Shown here in pieces: positions 1 through 24,076 of a stretch of 56,881 bases of DNA (position 1 is its first letter; each line of letters opens with the position of its first letter). The position numbers were made by a program, and so were the translations under genes. The notes beneath the pieces were generated by a model. The model did not search any database and was not told the DNA's origin. It worked only from the letters and a program-made list of their open reading frames with translations. The stretch comes from Saccoglossus kowalevskii (lineage: Eukaryota > Hemichordata > Enteropneusta > Harrimaniidae). The stretch spans positions 104,923 through 161,803 of the forward strand of contig NW_003119432.1 of NCBI RefSeq assembly GCF_000003605.2, written 5' to 3'.

Positions 1-1084
1 CGACCCCGATTGAAGGTCATGTATTTTATGACGTCACCAATTCGTGTGTAGGTACTGCTTCTAGATCTGTGCCAAGCACGCTACTACAAAAAGCCACAGT
101 GTTTAAACCATTGCTCAATAACAAGGGCACGCAGCCATGGTGCATTCACTAATGTGATGTCATGGAAGGTAAAAAGAGCTTCCATGGTGATGTGAAGGCG
201 AAGAGCTGACCTCACGATATACACATGGCTTGACTCTGTGATCAACAGTAATGACACAAGAGCTCTGTGCCCGAGATTCTCAGCCAACATACGGGTCTCA
301 GCCAACATACGGGTTGAGAAACATCAAATGTCTTACCTTCTCTTATTGATGATTCAGAAATAGCGCGTTTGTATCCATCAGCTATTTGATGACCTACCTC
401 GCTACGCCACAAGAGGGAGCTATTTAACAAGGAGGGTCCAAGCACTCTCGCACAGTCCGTCTATCCTCGGGGGCGGAGCGACGTTACAGACGTTCCACGT
501 TGCTAGGACGCGCACCACTGTACCATGCATTTCTATGGGCTCTGTGCGCGCTGCTGTGGAACGCCGGTCGAGCCGGTGAAAATTCGAGAAAACAACACAA
601 ACTCAACTTTGAAGTAATCCCGAACAACCAAATTTATATATGTTACACACATAGGGCTAATCTTGTTACACTGTTCAGGGGAATCTCAACAATCATCCCA
701 AAGTACCGTTTTCTGCGAGTTTTGGGCCTTTGTTTTCACCGCCGCGGGTTGCCAGGCGGTGAAAATGCCCGGATGTCCGCCCGTGGGGATAGTGGTCGAA
801 GAAACATTTTGTAATTATTGAAGTTGCACATGTCCAGCAAAAATATGAAATAAACAACAACACTTACATGGCTTTCCTGGAGACTTGAGGCCGAAATCAA
901 CTAAATTTCGCCTTTGCACAGTGGCCTGTTGATGAAGTGATGACACCTGCGCCATGCAGTGTTAGCAAAAAAAACGCTCACTGCATCATTTTGAAAAACT
1001 GATTGACAAGAAACATTTTTTGTGAGCCCTAAAGTGGAGAAAAATGCTCAGACCTGAGTCGCCAGATTACCAGTAACGTTTTTG
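1..1084. other. Intergenic stretch, locally CpG-rich, no gene recognised
   Basis: No conserved protein is recognisable on either strand. Positions about 450-800 are clearly richer in G, C and CpG than the surroundings. They contain an open frame on the plus strand (500-814) that begins at a non-ATG codon and resembles nothing I know. This could be a promoter or CpG island of a gene to the left, or an old transposable element. Confidence 0.4.
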
Positions 1085-1720
1085 TCTGCGAGGCAGCGCC
1101 ACCAATGTTTAAAAACTAGAACTTTTTTCGTTTTTATTTTGAATGCTCGAGTTACAGTGCCACTGACGTTCATTGTAAGACATACTTTTGTTTTTATCAC
1201 CTTCTTGAACCGTTGTGTATGGCGACGCCAACGTTTGTGCTAACATTTCGTTCGTTTTAATGCGAGAGTTCGTCTGCGAGGCAGCGCCACCAATGTTTAA
1301 AAACTAGAACTTTATTCGTTTTTATTTTGAATGCTCGAGTGACAGTGCCACTGACGTTCATTGTAAGACATACTTTTGTTTTTATCATCTTCTTGAACCG
1401 TTGTGTATGGCGCCGCCAACGTTTGTGCTAACATTTCGTTCGTTTTAGTGAGAGAATTCGTCTGCGAGGCAGTGCCACCAGAGTGACAGTGCCACTGACG
1501 TTCATTGTAAGACATACTTTTGTTTTTATCACCTTCTTGAACCGTTGTGTATGGCGCCGCCAACGTTTGTGCTGACATTTCGTTCGTTTTAGTGAGAGAG
1601 TTCGTCTGCGAGGCAGCGCCACCAATGTTCAAAAACTAGAATTTTATTCGTTTTTATTTTGAATGCTTGAGTGACAGTGCACCGTCAACGTTTGTGCTAA
1701 CATTTCGTTTGTTTGAGTGT
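1085..1720. repeat. 188-bp tandem repeat, about 3.5 units
   Basis: The phrase TCTGCGAGGCAG recurs at 1085, 1273, 1461 and 1605. The first two spacings are 188 bp; the third unit is shortened to 144 bp by loss of about 44 bp after GCCACCA. Each unit contains GCGCCACC, a TTTTTATTTTGAATGCTCGAG-like stretch and a CATTTCGTTCGTTTT-like stretch. The minus-strand open frames here run through the repeat and are not genes. Confidence 0.85.
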
Positions 1721-4642
1721 GCGCGCAATGAACGTTTTACTGCCAACTGCGTTCACGAATGCATTTTTTCGTTTTTATCAAAAAATCGATATTTCACAGC
1801 AGCGTTACCAAAACTTGTTGAAACAAAAAAAAAATAAGTATCAATTTTGGTGTGCGCCACCAACGTGTCGTATATATAATGTATTTGTTTTTGCACGGCG
1901 CATTTGATCATGATTACAACGTGATTGTTTCTTGTTTTCAATCATTTCCAAGTCCATACCCCGGTCCATACGCGAGGTAAATTTGTTATTTGAAGCCTGG
2001 TAAGATTATTTAGGTCTCACATTTATTTATAGCAGGCAACTTTGCTTTTTGATAAACATTTTGCTCGAATTTAACGTTTATGCAGCAGACGACACCTCAC
2101 ACACTTCTGGCCAAAAAAGGCGAAGCCAACTTCATGGGGGTTTGTCATTTTTTGTGTGAGAAGTTGCTCGGTGATCATATTGTTTATCAGGATTTTGTGA
2201 ACAGCAGGATAAAATGGAGCTACATGTTAGACATCACCTTCTGTGATATATTTGTGATATATTCCGTTTGCAGTCAGGTTCTTTTTTTGGAGGGGGGGGG
2301 GAGTATTTCGGCCAAGCATTAAATAATTATATTTTAATATCAAATTATAAATAACTAAAAGTTTCGTTCTTATTGTAGCCATGGCCAATATGAGGATATT
2401 AACTGTAGTTGAGAAAACGATGTTTTATTTTCCAGTGAATGGCAGCCATTTTGTCAGTGCGTGTACGGTGGAGATAAGAAGACTAGTGAGAGCACAGGGA
2501 TAGGAAATTACTGTTTTTATTACAAAATTGTTCTCACTTGATCCAAGTGGATAAACAGTACAACTTTCTCTTCTACATTTAAAAGTGGTAAATTGTTTTG
2601 AGCAACAACACAACATCCTGGATTGAAATAAATAATTTTCGGATTGATGAGCTGTGTGGATGGGATGGTCACTACAGTTACAAAACGCATGTATGCTGTG
2701 ACAACACGTAACCTGTGATGGGGCTGCAGAAAAAAACACCTAAAACTTGCAAAATTTAGTTACTGAAACTTTATTAAAATAATAATTTTTTTTATTCCAC
2801 ATAAGCAAACTCTGCTGGTAAAATTCTACAACTATATAAAGGTAGGTATGCTTCCCCATAAATAAAAATAATCAATGAAAATAATATTAGTCTAAAATCA
2901 GCCCAACACCGTATTGTATATTGATTCATACAATATACTATGAAATTTATTATTTATAATGAAATGCAAGTACTCTCAATAGTTAGAATCAGAATTATTC
3001 TGCATATAAATGAGGTAGGATTATTGCAAATAATAAACATAATATACACAAAGTGGTTGCAACTTTGTTTACTTCTATTTATTACAGAAGAATTTCAAAT
3101 CAAATAGTTTGTAAGTATACCTTAACCTCAACACATTTCAAATTTGGCATAGATATTAATTTTAGCCATAGTTGCACTCTGAGACTATTAAAAGAGCTTT
3201 ATTGGGGTTAGGTATTATTATATGAAAGATTGTGGGAAATGTTTTCAATTTATTTAATTAATGAATTTCCTATGCTATTGCTTGAATATTGTTCCAGTGT
3301 GTTCCTGGACATGCAGTTTTTATCTCCTGTGCGAGGTAATGAGTTTTGTGTCAGTGTTTTAGTCTGCTTGCCTGTGTAACCAAAATTTCAAAAACCTCTG
3401 GGTGGATTTCATCAAATTTGCTATATTGGTATATACTGAACATGTGCTGGTTGTTGATCAGTATCGCTAATGCCAATGCTCTTTCACTGACTGTTGTGAA
3501 TTTTCATTCATCTATTCTGTATTTACACAGGAGCCTTGCAGAGTTTAACTTGATCACATACCATAGTTCACGTTCATTTGCTCAACAGAAATATATTTTT
3601 TTATTTAATTGAATTCAAATCGTGCTACATGTATGCAATGCATTATGGGAACTTACTAAATCAAATGTCAATTCTTTGAAATTTTAATAATACCGGTATA
3701 TAAAAAAAAATTGAGATATGAAGGAATAATCTCATTACAGAAACCAGTGTAAAAATGACCATTTTATATGAAGTTTAGTCGACACTAAAAGTTTATTTTA
3801 CATTTTCTGTATTCTGATTACATGTACCCACAATAATGGAAGCATGTTGAATATGACAAATTATCTTCAATTCAGCAAGAACTTCCTTAAAACAAATACA
3901 GGAGAGTGCATTCTTATTGATAAACATTGTTTTGGGGTTAGATAAACCATGGCCATGGATCAACTGATTCAGTACAACAATTGACTGGAAGTAGCTGTGT
4001 AATGACTTCATGTACAGACATGCCAATTGGTTTGCAAAGTACTATTTTCAAGATAAAATATACCGATATATACAATGATCAGGACGCATAATGGTTTTGC
4101 AGGTATGCTGATATAAGATAAAGGTCTCATAGAATGCATGCATAATTAAAATAAAGAATTCTATATATAAATGTAAAAAAATAAACTGATTAAAAAATGT
4201 GCTACCTCTAATTGTGAAATCAAAAAATAACCAAATCAGGTGTGTTTATTTAATAAGTAAATGAAAAACAAGAACTACCCTCAGCTGCGATAGTTATTTA
4301 AGCATTGGCTTAAATTGGCAAATAATAAACAGAAGAAACACAACAGCATCAATCTAAAAGCAAATAATATAATTATTGAATATGATATTTAAAATATGCA
4401 TGTACGGCAATAAACTGTACTAAACAAACATTTAAAAATGTTTTAATTAAAATAAAGCTATATGAACAATCTCTCCAAATTGCACCTTTAAGCAAGTGCT
4501 TTCCAAGAATTCTGAATGTATCTCTGGTTTATAATCTCTTAAATAGGTGTCATTTTTCAAATATTTCAATCTTTCCTGACACCTAGATTAAAGTCTAATG
4601 TAGGTTTTTCGTAGTCACTGACGTCTATTCAAGAGTAAGATG
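1721..4642. other. Non-coding intergenic DNA, nothing recognised
   Basis: Very AT-rich sequence with stop codons in all frames. The short open frames (2080-2322 plus, 2425-2739 minus, 3346-3612 plus) show no family motif. It probably lies downstream of CMAS, whose 3' end points into it. Confidence 0.4.
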
Positions 4643-4648
4643 TTTATT
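4643..4648 (-). other. Candidate poly(A) signal of CMAS
   Basis: AATAAA on the minus strand, about 430 nt after the CMAS stop codon. It is the first canonical hexamer I see downstream. In DNA this AT-rich the hexamer can occur by chance. Confidence 0.4.
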
Positions 4649-5076
4649 GTGGCTAGCGTGAATGGGTAAACTGCATTTTGACAATGAGCTGTTATCAGCA
4701 TAAAAAAAGAGTAAAATGCTTCTTCAATGCTCAGTTATCTTTTTAAAAAACAACTAATTTCTTGATTAAATGTGATTAAACTTTTTTGGAATGACTAATT
4801 TCTCAACATTTTGTGACGTCTCTTTTAGAATCAAATTAAGGCCTTTCACTCTTCCCTGATTCCTGAATTAGAGTGACGCCTATTCAAGAAATTATGTGGT
4901 ATGTAACCTTTTTTTTGAACTAGCCCACTTCAGAAAAAATTATAATTTTTAAACAACATTAATGTCATGGTAAGGTTGCCCAAGAAATTATATATAGCTC
5001 AATTTTTAGCAGTACTCCAAAGTGATAAACAGATGAAAGAACAGACATAATATGTAAACACCAAAATAATCATTGA

Positions 5077-16477
<11,401 letters not shown>

Positions 16478-17035
16478 TTACAATGTAAATTTAGTCGTTG
16501 TTTAATATATGGCTAAGTACAACACCAATCCACGCCCAGGTGTTGTATCTGTTCCACTCAATCTCTGACAACACACGACATGACATACGATCGCGATGAG
16601 CGAGTGTAACTGAGGTCGAAGGTGAGAGTTCATACTATAAATGTTTGTGTAGTATAAATATTAACTTTGCAAGATAAATTTGGTGATTCCCTGAATTGAA
16701 GAATGAATGTAGTCTTTATACATTTCTTCAGGAAACGGGAAAATAACAGATTGTTAACATGAAACGTGGCATCTCTTTGAATTTCTGACGATCATGCGTT
16801 TGCGCCACCAGTGAGAGTTTCGCGTCAGTTTCCTTGAAGACGACAGAGGGCGCCCAAGCAATTTGCACAGTCCTTGTCAACACGTCAAATCAGGAGCTCT
16901 GTCTTCACCACTTCCGACCAGTTAATTATTCCCATATTCGGAGCTACGTCACGATCCCCAGACGATGCCTTGACCAATCACAAACATAAACAGACAACGG
17001 TTTTCGAATTAACACCCCTGTTTCCCGAGTCTCTA

Positions 17036-17202
17036 TCATGATGGCAGATACAAGGCGACATCAGGGATTAGAACATATTTTAACTGTGAGAAGGGAGTGA
17101 GCTAGGGCTGTCAAATTGTATCGAATATTACAATACATTTGTTTCTTTAAGATATTTGTAATAATGTTCTTTTTCCTGAAATAGACAACAAACACATTAA
17201 AA
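17036..17202 (+). repeat. Segmental duplication, copy A
   Basis: About 165 bp starting ATCATGATGGCAGATACAAG, nearly identical to 17914-18075. It contains a short frame starting ATGATGGCAGAT and ending in TGA after about 20 codons, with a GT splice-donor-like ACT|GTGAGA inside. It could be a duplicated first exon or just a repeat. Confidence 0.8.
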
Positions 17203-17335
17203 CGCTGCTCGGTATAAACAATGAAAGGCTGTTCTTTAGTTTATAAACATATTTACAAAAGTTTGTCATTAGCTTTAATTATTCAATGGCAAAGAACCCG
17301 ATGCAAGCGAATTGAATCTAAAATTACATTTCTGG

Positions 17336-17338
<3 letters not shown>

Positions 17339-17402
<64 letters not shown>
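17339..17402. repeat. (CA)n(TA)n microsatellite
   Basis: About 14 CA units followed by about 18 TA units. Confidence 0.97.
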
Positions 17403-17408
<6 letters not shown>

Positions 17409-17913
17409 ATGTCTATTGCAATACAATTCAACTGACAGCCAGTTTAACGCCACAATATCTTGCTGGAGTTCTTCGCGCGATTTTATTACGTTCAAAATTG
17501 TTCCATTTGAAACTGCGCATGCACACACACTGTGGTTTCTCGAAATGCATACTAATTAGGTAACTTGTCACTGACACTGACAACATTTTGAGCAATAGTA
17601 CTAGAGTGAAATATAAACAAACGTGCCTCTACATTCTCCATGAATTTCGTAACTTGCTATGATCAGAGTAAAGTAAAAACCTGTGGTTACTTCAACAGTT
17701 TGCTGGAGTCTGATCGAAATCGTCTCTGAAAAAAACACCTGTACATCAGTTTTTCGATTATTCTTTCAGTTCGTAACAGTAGAATCAGTCAGTTTAGAAC
17801 TATCATCCATGCTATCGGAAAGCATTTTGGCACAATTCTACTGAAAAGGCATGTTTTTCATTGCTCATGAATATCAATTTATGCAAATGAGACGATTATT
17901 TCGACCAATCGTG

Positions 17914-18075
17914 TCATGATGGCAGATACAAGGCGACATCAGGGATTAGAACATATTTTAACTGTGAGAAGGGAGTGCTCTGGAGCTGTCCAATTGTATC
18001 AAATATTACAATACATTTGTCTTTAAGATATTTGTAATAATGTTCTTTTTCCTGAAATAGACAACAAACACACAC
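17914..18075 (+). repeat. Segmental duplication, copy B
   Basis: Near-identical to 17036-17202, 878 bp downstream. The ATGATGGCAGAT start is preserved. The stop context differs (GGAGTGCTC instead of GGAGTGAGC), so copy B has no TGA at that point. A further shared piece (GCATTTTGG ... ACTGAAAAGGCA) occurs at about 17820 and again at about 18570. Confidence 0.8.
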
Positions 18076-18079
18076 ATTA

Positions 18080-21000
18080 ATACATTAACATATATATATA
18101 TATGGATAGGTGGGAGGGTGAAAATAACCCAAACAGAAATGACTGGGCACGAACAGCGTGCGATGTAAACAAGTGCATGTAAAGCACACGAAGCAAATGG
18201 CCTACAATAACCCACGTGACAATAACCATGAGCAATGAGCAGTGGAGAAATGAAACAAACGAACGAAGTCTATGCAAATGAAAAGTATGCAAATGATAAT
18301 TAACAATTTTGAACTGCTTACAAAATACAATCATTCAAATTCAAGTACTATTCAATAATGATATAGAAACTGTGACCGTCCACCTAATTCAAAATTATAA
18401 CTCGCGACGATTGTCGGAGTATTTTCTGAGTCATTTATCTGAAGCATTGTAATTGAAACATGCAATATTTGTTAATCGCTTTATTCATTACGTTTTATAC
18501 AAGTTCAATAATATTCTGACTTACCATGCATTGTTTCAAAATACGGATTCTGAAGTCTTACGACCAAGCATTTTGGTACAATTTTACTGAAAAGGCAAGT
18601 TTTTCATTGAGACGATTAGTCCCATGCTGTCGAATATGGAATCAGCTGGATATCGCTGTGGATGTGCACGAGAAGAAGGCTTCAGCGGAGTAACCTTGTT
18701 ATGCTATGCCGTGACATAACTATTAATTTATTTATTTGTAGCAACAATATAATTTTAAATCAGGGGCTCGCCAATAAAAGTAAATAGAGGAATAAATCAA
18801 TTAGGACCAGCAAAACAAATTTCAGAAAGTACACAAATTACAAAAAATTGGTTCAACAAGTATTTAAAATTTACACATATGATTTTCTTCATTCAACTGT
18901 ATCAACGAGGAATTGCTTAAACATGTTATCTATTTTCTACAGTGTTCAAGACTGTAGCCCTGGCTATTGTTCCCAAGAGAGAAAATAATAGCTCACTGCC
19001 CATCTTTCCAAGTGTTCAATTCATTATTATTAAAATGTTCCATTGTTTCAATACCTTTTCCGTAACATGGACACGTGCGATCTTCTACATCATTCTGTCA
19101 ATTTCCTTTTTCCGTATGCCAGACCTAGGGTATATGATCTTGCTTTATGGCTGCTAGACAAACGGCTTCCCTGACTGAAGGATTGAATCAACCCATAACT
19201 TATATAAAGCTTCCGTGTTCCACAATAGTGTAATTGAAAAATTCAATTCTTACCCATACGTTGAACTACTTTTATCTGGCGTTGCTTCTTGGAATAGGGT
19301 AAAAATAACTCACTGAGAAAACAAGAAAAAATTGTGTTTCGCACTATCGGAAGAAACTTTTATCGGGCAATGTTTAATGTACATGTTTGTACTCTTCTGT
19401 TACTAAGCATGTTACCATAACAACGTATATTTCATCTGAATAGGCGAATACGGTACTGCACGTGCCGCGCCAATAATTGTCAAAGCAATTCCATTTTGTG
19501 ACAGACGGTCAACAGTTAGCTGTGATTCCGTGGCATTCTTCAAGCCGTAACTGATTACTGCCGCAGGTAGCGTGTATTCGAGATCCCTAAGCACGCCATC
19601 AACGGCAGTAATTGGTCAAGGCTTGGACTCTATTATCACCGACAACTGACTGTTATCGTTCTTTTCACTTATCTGGCGTTTTCATGGTGGAGAATGGAGA
19701 GAAGCAAAAATACAGATGACTACATAATAACAATAATGTGGAAAACGTAAACACAAAATTAATGTCAATAAATATTTATATTTTATTCAGGTTATACTAA
19801 TATTTGATGTATATTTTTGCGAGTGTACATCGGATGCACTTAAATTATACTACACCCATTAAATGCAAAGTCAACGAAAATATATCCGATTGGTGATGGG
19901 TAATAAAGGTCTATAGAATTATTATCTAATTTTCGCGAATGTGATTGATCGCGCAAATTGTCCATCGCAAATTGTCTGGTGTATTCATAACAAATAGTGT
20001 GATTATTGGTAGTGACTTTGCTGTATCAATGTAAGCAATGAACACGAAATATTAGTTTGTTGTTTGTTTATATATTTATTCATATGCCAAGTCTGATGGT
20101 ATGTTCGTTTATGTTTCTGTTCTGCAATAAATTATACATATTCCCACTGGTTGTAAAAACAAAGAGACAGTAGAATTGTATCTGTCTTACACAGTTATTA
20201 AAACGACACTATTATACAGTTTTTTCAAAGGTTTTGCATAACATCACAATATACCATTTTTTTCACGGCACCGGACGTCGCGTCGCGGCACGGCACGACA
20301 CCGCACAGTACAGTACAGTACAGTACAGTACAGTACAGTACAGTGCAGCACAACACAGCACCGCAGTTTTAACCCATACTACCGAATGTATAAATGAGAA
20401 CACACCATGCATGTACATTGGGTGTACACACGTGAATATATTTGTTTTATAATTTAATTTATTTTTATGTATTCAAATCAATATTTGCCAAAATACTGTT
20501 TTACGAGACTGTACGCCATGGTGTCAGGTGTTGTCAATATATATGTTGGCACTCATACATTAAAAACGAGGTTCGATACACACTACAATAACATAAAATA
20601 TTATTTCAAGTGGCTTTATGCACGACTACACTCTCTGGCTGTTTTTTGTCATTACAATAATAACTTCAAACAATATAAATCGTGATAGGAAATTTTGACT
20701 TCTTACAGTTTTAAGGAACATAAATAAATATATGGCTATATTTACAAGTTCAGAAACATCTTTAGTATAAAAGTAGTTACAGTTCGGGGGAACAAAATAC
20801 AAATTAATAATAAGGTTCAAGGCACTGTAGGGTAACTGAATTTTGAAGAATTTACGATTTATCATAAAAAGGGACGTTTTAGAAGATGGATTCATGTAAT
20901 GTCCGAAAAAAAAGGAAAGTTAACTTTCATCTTTGTCACAAAGTGGTACATTTTGAAGAAGGGAAATGGACTAGACATTTCTATTGATAGTCAAGCTGAA

Positions 21001-21387
21001 TTTATACCTCCAAGCTCAGACGTGTAGGGGGTTATACACCCTACAGATCACATGATATCTCAAGAATTTGATTACTGTAAAACAATAAAAGCAATTAGCG
21101 TCAGCAGCATTAATTGTACGTGTACAAACCCGTGACAGTGACAAAGTCAGTAACAATGTATCTTTCGAATGACTGTGGATGTAGTAAATGGGCGCGCCAG
21201 ACTCGGGAAGTAGAAACTGTACCACCGGATCAAATTTAGGGTGTATTTTACATAAAGTCATTTAATATTTTATAATCACATATACATGTACAGTGTAACA
21301 ACCGTGCATATAAACTAGTGATAGTTAGCAATTAGGTTATTAAACGACCAATATATGGTTTGCGACAGCCTGTCATAATGTGCTACC
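18080..21387. other. Intergenic region between CMAS and the GT31 pair
   Basis: No gene is recognised. A minus-strand open frame at 19412-19594 (62 codons, internal phrase LTVDRLSQNGIALTIIGAAR) vaguely recalls part of a von Willebrand A fold but lacks supporting exons. A CAGTA pentanucleotide run lies at 20306-20345. The rest is AT-rich non-coding sequence. Confidence 0.35.
20306..20345. repeat. (CAGTA)n microsatellite
   Basis: Seven perfect CAGTA units, then CAGTG. It is preceded by a GC-rich GGCACGGCACGACACCGCAC stretch of similar repetitive character. Confidence 0.95.
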
Positions 21388-22785
21388 ATGTTAGAATTAC
21401 GTACCATCCACACATCATCAAAAACTGTGGCGAAGATGGCAGTACTTCGTAGATTTCGTGAACGAGTTCACGGAATGTTCTATGTGTTTCTCGCGTTCTT
21501 AGTTGCTACTTGCGTGATACTTGTTGTTTACGAACATTCGCCTCCAGATGAGACAAACCAATCACCGATACGGCGGCGCTGGGAGCCTCGGTATCATTTC
21601 GGGATTGCTGACAATGCACGAAAGTTTGGTGCAGGAAGGGACGTGCTCGGACTTCGCGAACGAAAATATGCAGTTTCAGGCGATGGTAATAATTACGATG
21701 AGATTGGTGTATTGCCACAGACTGGGATGTTGCAGCTAGTGCCATCACTACAAGATACTATGCATAAAGTGTTCATTGGTCCATACCAGGAAGACTCTTA
21801 CAACCCACACGAAATAATGTACTTGATACAGCATCCCGACGCATGTCGACTACGCCATGGTACTTTGACTGAAATCGACTTGCTTATAAACGTAATTTCA
21901 ACGCCAGACAACAGAGGGTCGTTCTATCGAAACTTTATTCGTCGAACATGGGCAAGCGCAAAGTTTAGACGAGACATGTCCATCACTGTGGCCATTGTAT
22001 TCTTCATGGGCAAGTCAACAACTATTCCTCTATCGTTTGATAAACTGTATTTGGAAGATAGAAAACACAAAGATCTCATCGTGGAAGATTTTGAAGATAC
22101 AGAGTATAACGCCACGCTAAAGGAAGTAATGGCTTTGAAATGGGCAGTCAATTATTGTCCGTATGCCAAGTACGTCATTAAAGTCAAAGACAACACTTTC
22201 CTTCAATTTGACAACGCGTGGAGGCACTTGCAAAAGTTGCCACAAACAAGCGTTATGATTGGACAATGCTTTTCTTGGCGCAGACCAGTGAGGAACCCGT
22301 CGAAACCAATGTACGTTCCACCCGAAGACTGGCGAGATCAGTATTACCCACCCTACTGTTCGGCGTCCGGATATGTGATGTCTATGGATGTGGTCAAGAA
22401 AGTCTATGAAACATCCCTTCATACAAAACTTTTCCGATTTGAGGATGTCTATGTTGGTATTTTGCTTAATCGTCTTGACATAAAGCCTAGAAACTTCACG
22501 GCTTTTCGCCCAGAGTTCGTGACCTTCTACGCTTGTGACATGAGAAATCTGATAACATCGCACCAAAATTTTCCTGCTTACGACGTACTCAATTCTACCG
22601 GGGACGGGACTTCCTTGTACATGCGAAATCTATGGGCGGACCTGGTGCGTGTTCGGCAGGGCAGCATGGGGTGTCCACAGGAGCGGGATGGGTACGGACA
22701 TGTAATACTCATGGATATCAAGAATGATACTGGATTGATTGACTGGAGAAAATTAGGAAGACTAAATATTGATAGAGTGGATTGA
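21388..22785 (+). CDS. GT31 beta-1,3-glycosyltransferase-like protein lacking the DxD motif
   Basis: Single-exon gene of 465 codons starting at an ATG; a second Met is at codon 17. It has type II Golgi topology: a short basic N-terminus, a hydrophobic anchor at about 30-48 and a luminal stem. The catalytic domain of the Galactosyl_T family (GT31, B3GALT/B3GNT type) starts at about 163. Visible hallmarks are NFIRRTWA (182-189), YYPPYCSASGYVMS (319-332) and FEDVYVG (351-357), with cysteines in the usual places. Where the family has KxDDDxF, this protein has K265-V-K-D-N-T-F271, so two of three acidic residues are gone and metal/UDP-sugar binding should be impaired. NxS/T sites occur at 241, 369, 402 and 446. 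It may be a pseudoenzyme. The donor and acceptor sugars cannot be predicted. Confidence 0.92.
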   Translation: MLELRTIHTSSKTVAKMAVLRRFRERVHGMFYVFLAFLVATCVILVVYEHSPPDETNQSPIRRRWEPRYHFGIADNARKFGAGRDVLGLRERKYAVSGDGNNYDEIGVLPQTGMLQLVPSLQDTMHKVFIGPYQEDSYNPHEIMYLIQHPDACRLRHGTLTEIDLLINVISTPDNRGSFYRNFIRRTWASAKFRRDMSITVAIVFFMGKSTTIPLSFDKLYLEDRKHKDLIVEDFEDTEYNATLKEVMALKWAVNYCPYAKYVIKVKDNTFLQFDNAWRHLQKLPQTSVMIGQCFSWRRPVRNPSKPMYVPPEDWRDQYYPPYCSASGYVMSMDVVKKVYETSLHTKLFRFEDVYVGILLNRLDIKPRNFTAFRPEFVTFYACDMRNLITSHQNFPAYDVLNSTGDGTSLYMRNLWADLVRVRQGSMGCPQERDGYGHVILMDIKNDTGLIDWRKLGRLNIDRVD

Positions 22786-24076
22786 CTGATTGGGAAGGGT
22801 ATCCGTCATACCAATAACTTGAGATTTCCATTGAAACTGACACATTCGTTATGAATTCATCATCGCCAGCTGTGACGGGCTTTTAATCCTTCTAGAAACA
22901 TTTAAAGGTCGTTTGGAACCCAATGCGTCATGACGATCACCACCCTTTAACAAAAAATGCATCTACTACCCCTTTTAGAGGAGAGTTATAACGAAAAAGG
23001 CACACGATGTCCGATTCCATTTCAAATATGGATAACTTAATACTTGTTTAAATAATCTTGTTTGACATTACGTCTTAATAAAAAACAATGAGGTACGTTA
23101 TCTGAATTGATAAAAACGCTAATGTGTCTAACGAATATTTGTCAAAACCTAAATTGTTTTCAAACCAAATTATTAAATACACATTGCCTCATTGCGTTTT
23201 CCAATACGCATTTATACTGTGTTTCCTCAAGTGTGTAAAACAAATGCATATATTATTTTTTCGGAGGAGAGGGATTACAAACGTAACGCGACATAAGTTA
23301 CCCGATTCCATTTATTAGAGGGATTATCCCTCTCCTTACAACTAAGCACACTAACCGCTGTAAAAGCGATTTGCCGGTGACCAGCTTGGCATGAGCTGCC
23401 GTATTGGCGTAATTTAGTGAAGGAGAGAATTGTTGTTTCTTACACTGGTCACATTGGTTTATTTGCACCACAGTCCCCCTATAGAGTGACTGTATTTGCA
23501 CTATATTATTATAAAACGTAATGCATATAACACTCGGAATGTTACGATAATCCGTACTGTCCTTTCTCTTTTACAGACATCACCAGGCATAAGGACGCGT
23601 GACACAGTCATTGGTGGTGCGTGACTGGAAACAATCAAATGTTTGAAATTTTACAATTATCATTATATTTAAAGTTCCATGCGTAATAATGTGGACTGAA
23701 GCTGCAGCAATTACCATTGGATGGGACGTGTCTAATCACCAATAAAAACAATGCTAGCATAACAACAGCTTGAATTTAGAGTAGTCGTGTCGCTGTTCCT
23801 TCTAACACGAGTACCCCTCTAATTACAATGTATTTTCACTAATTATAGCGATTCTCATGTACAGTACCCGAGGGAGAATGTTTATATTGAATAGCCGCCT
23901 GGCAAAATACATGTGTTAGCAAATATACTGGCACAGTTTTATAGGATATTGGAAACATCGCGCGCATTGAAACGATACTGCTCATGAACATAGTTGTCAT
24001 GGAAATTGGATATAATTCTAGCCCAAAGCAGCAGTGACAGAGACTTGGACAGCAAGTCCACAATTGACTATAACAA
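22786..24076. other. Spacer between the two GT31 genes
   Basis: About 1.3 kb with no recognisable gene. It contains the candidate poly(A) signal of the first gene and must hold the promoter and 5' UTR of the second. I see no clear core promoter motif. Confidence 0.4.
23077..23082 (+). other. Candidate poly(A) signal of the first GT31 gene
   Basis: AATAAA about 290 nt after the TGA of the 21388-22785 gene. Confidence 0.45.

Noticed and set aside
19412-19594. Minus-strand open frame faintly like part of a von Willebrand A domain
   Set aside because: Only about 50 residues, no MIDAS motif, no adjoining exons and no clear splice signals; similarity is subjective.
22117-22566. 149-codon minus-strand open frame
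   Set aside because: Shadow of the GT31 gene on the opposite strand.
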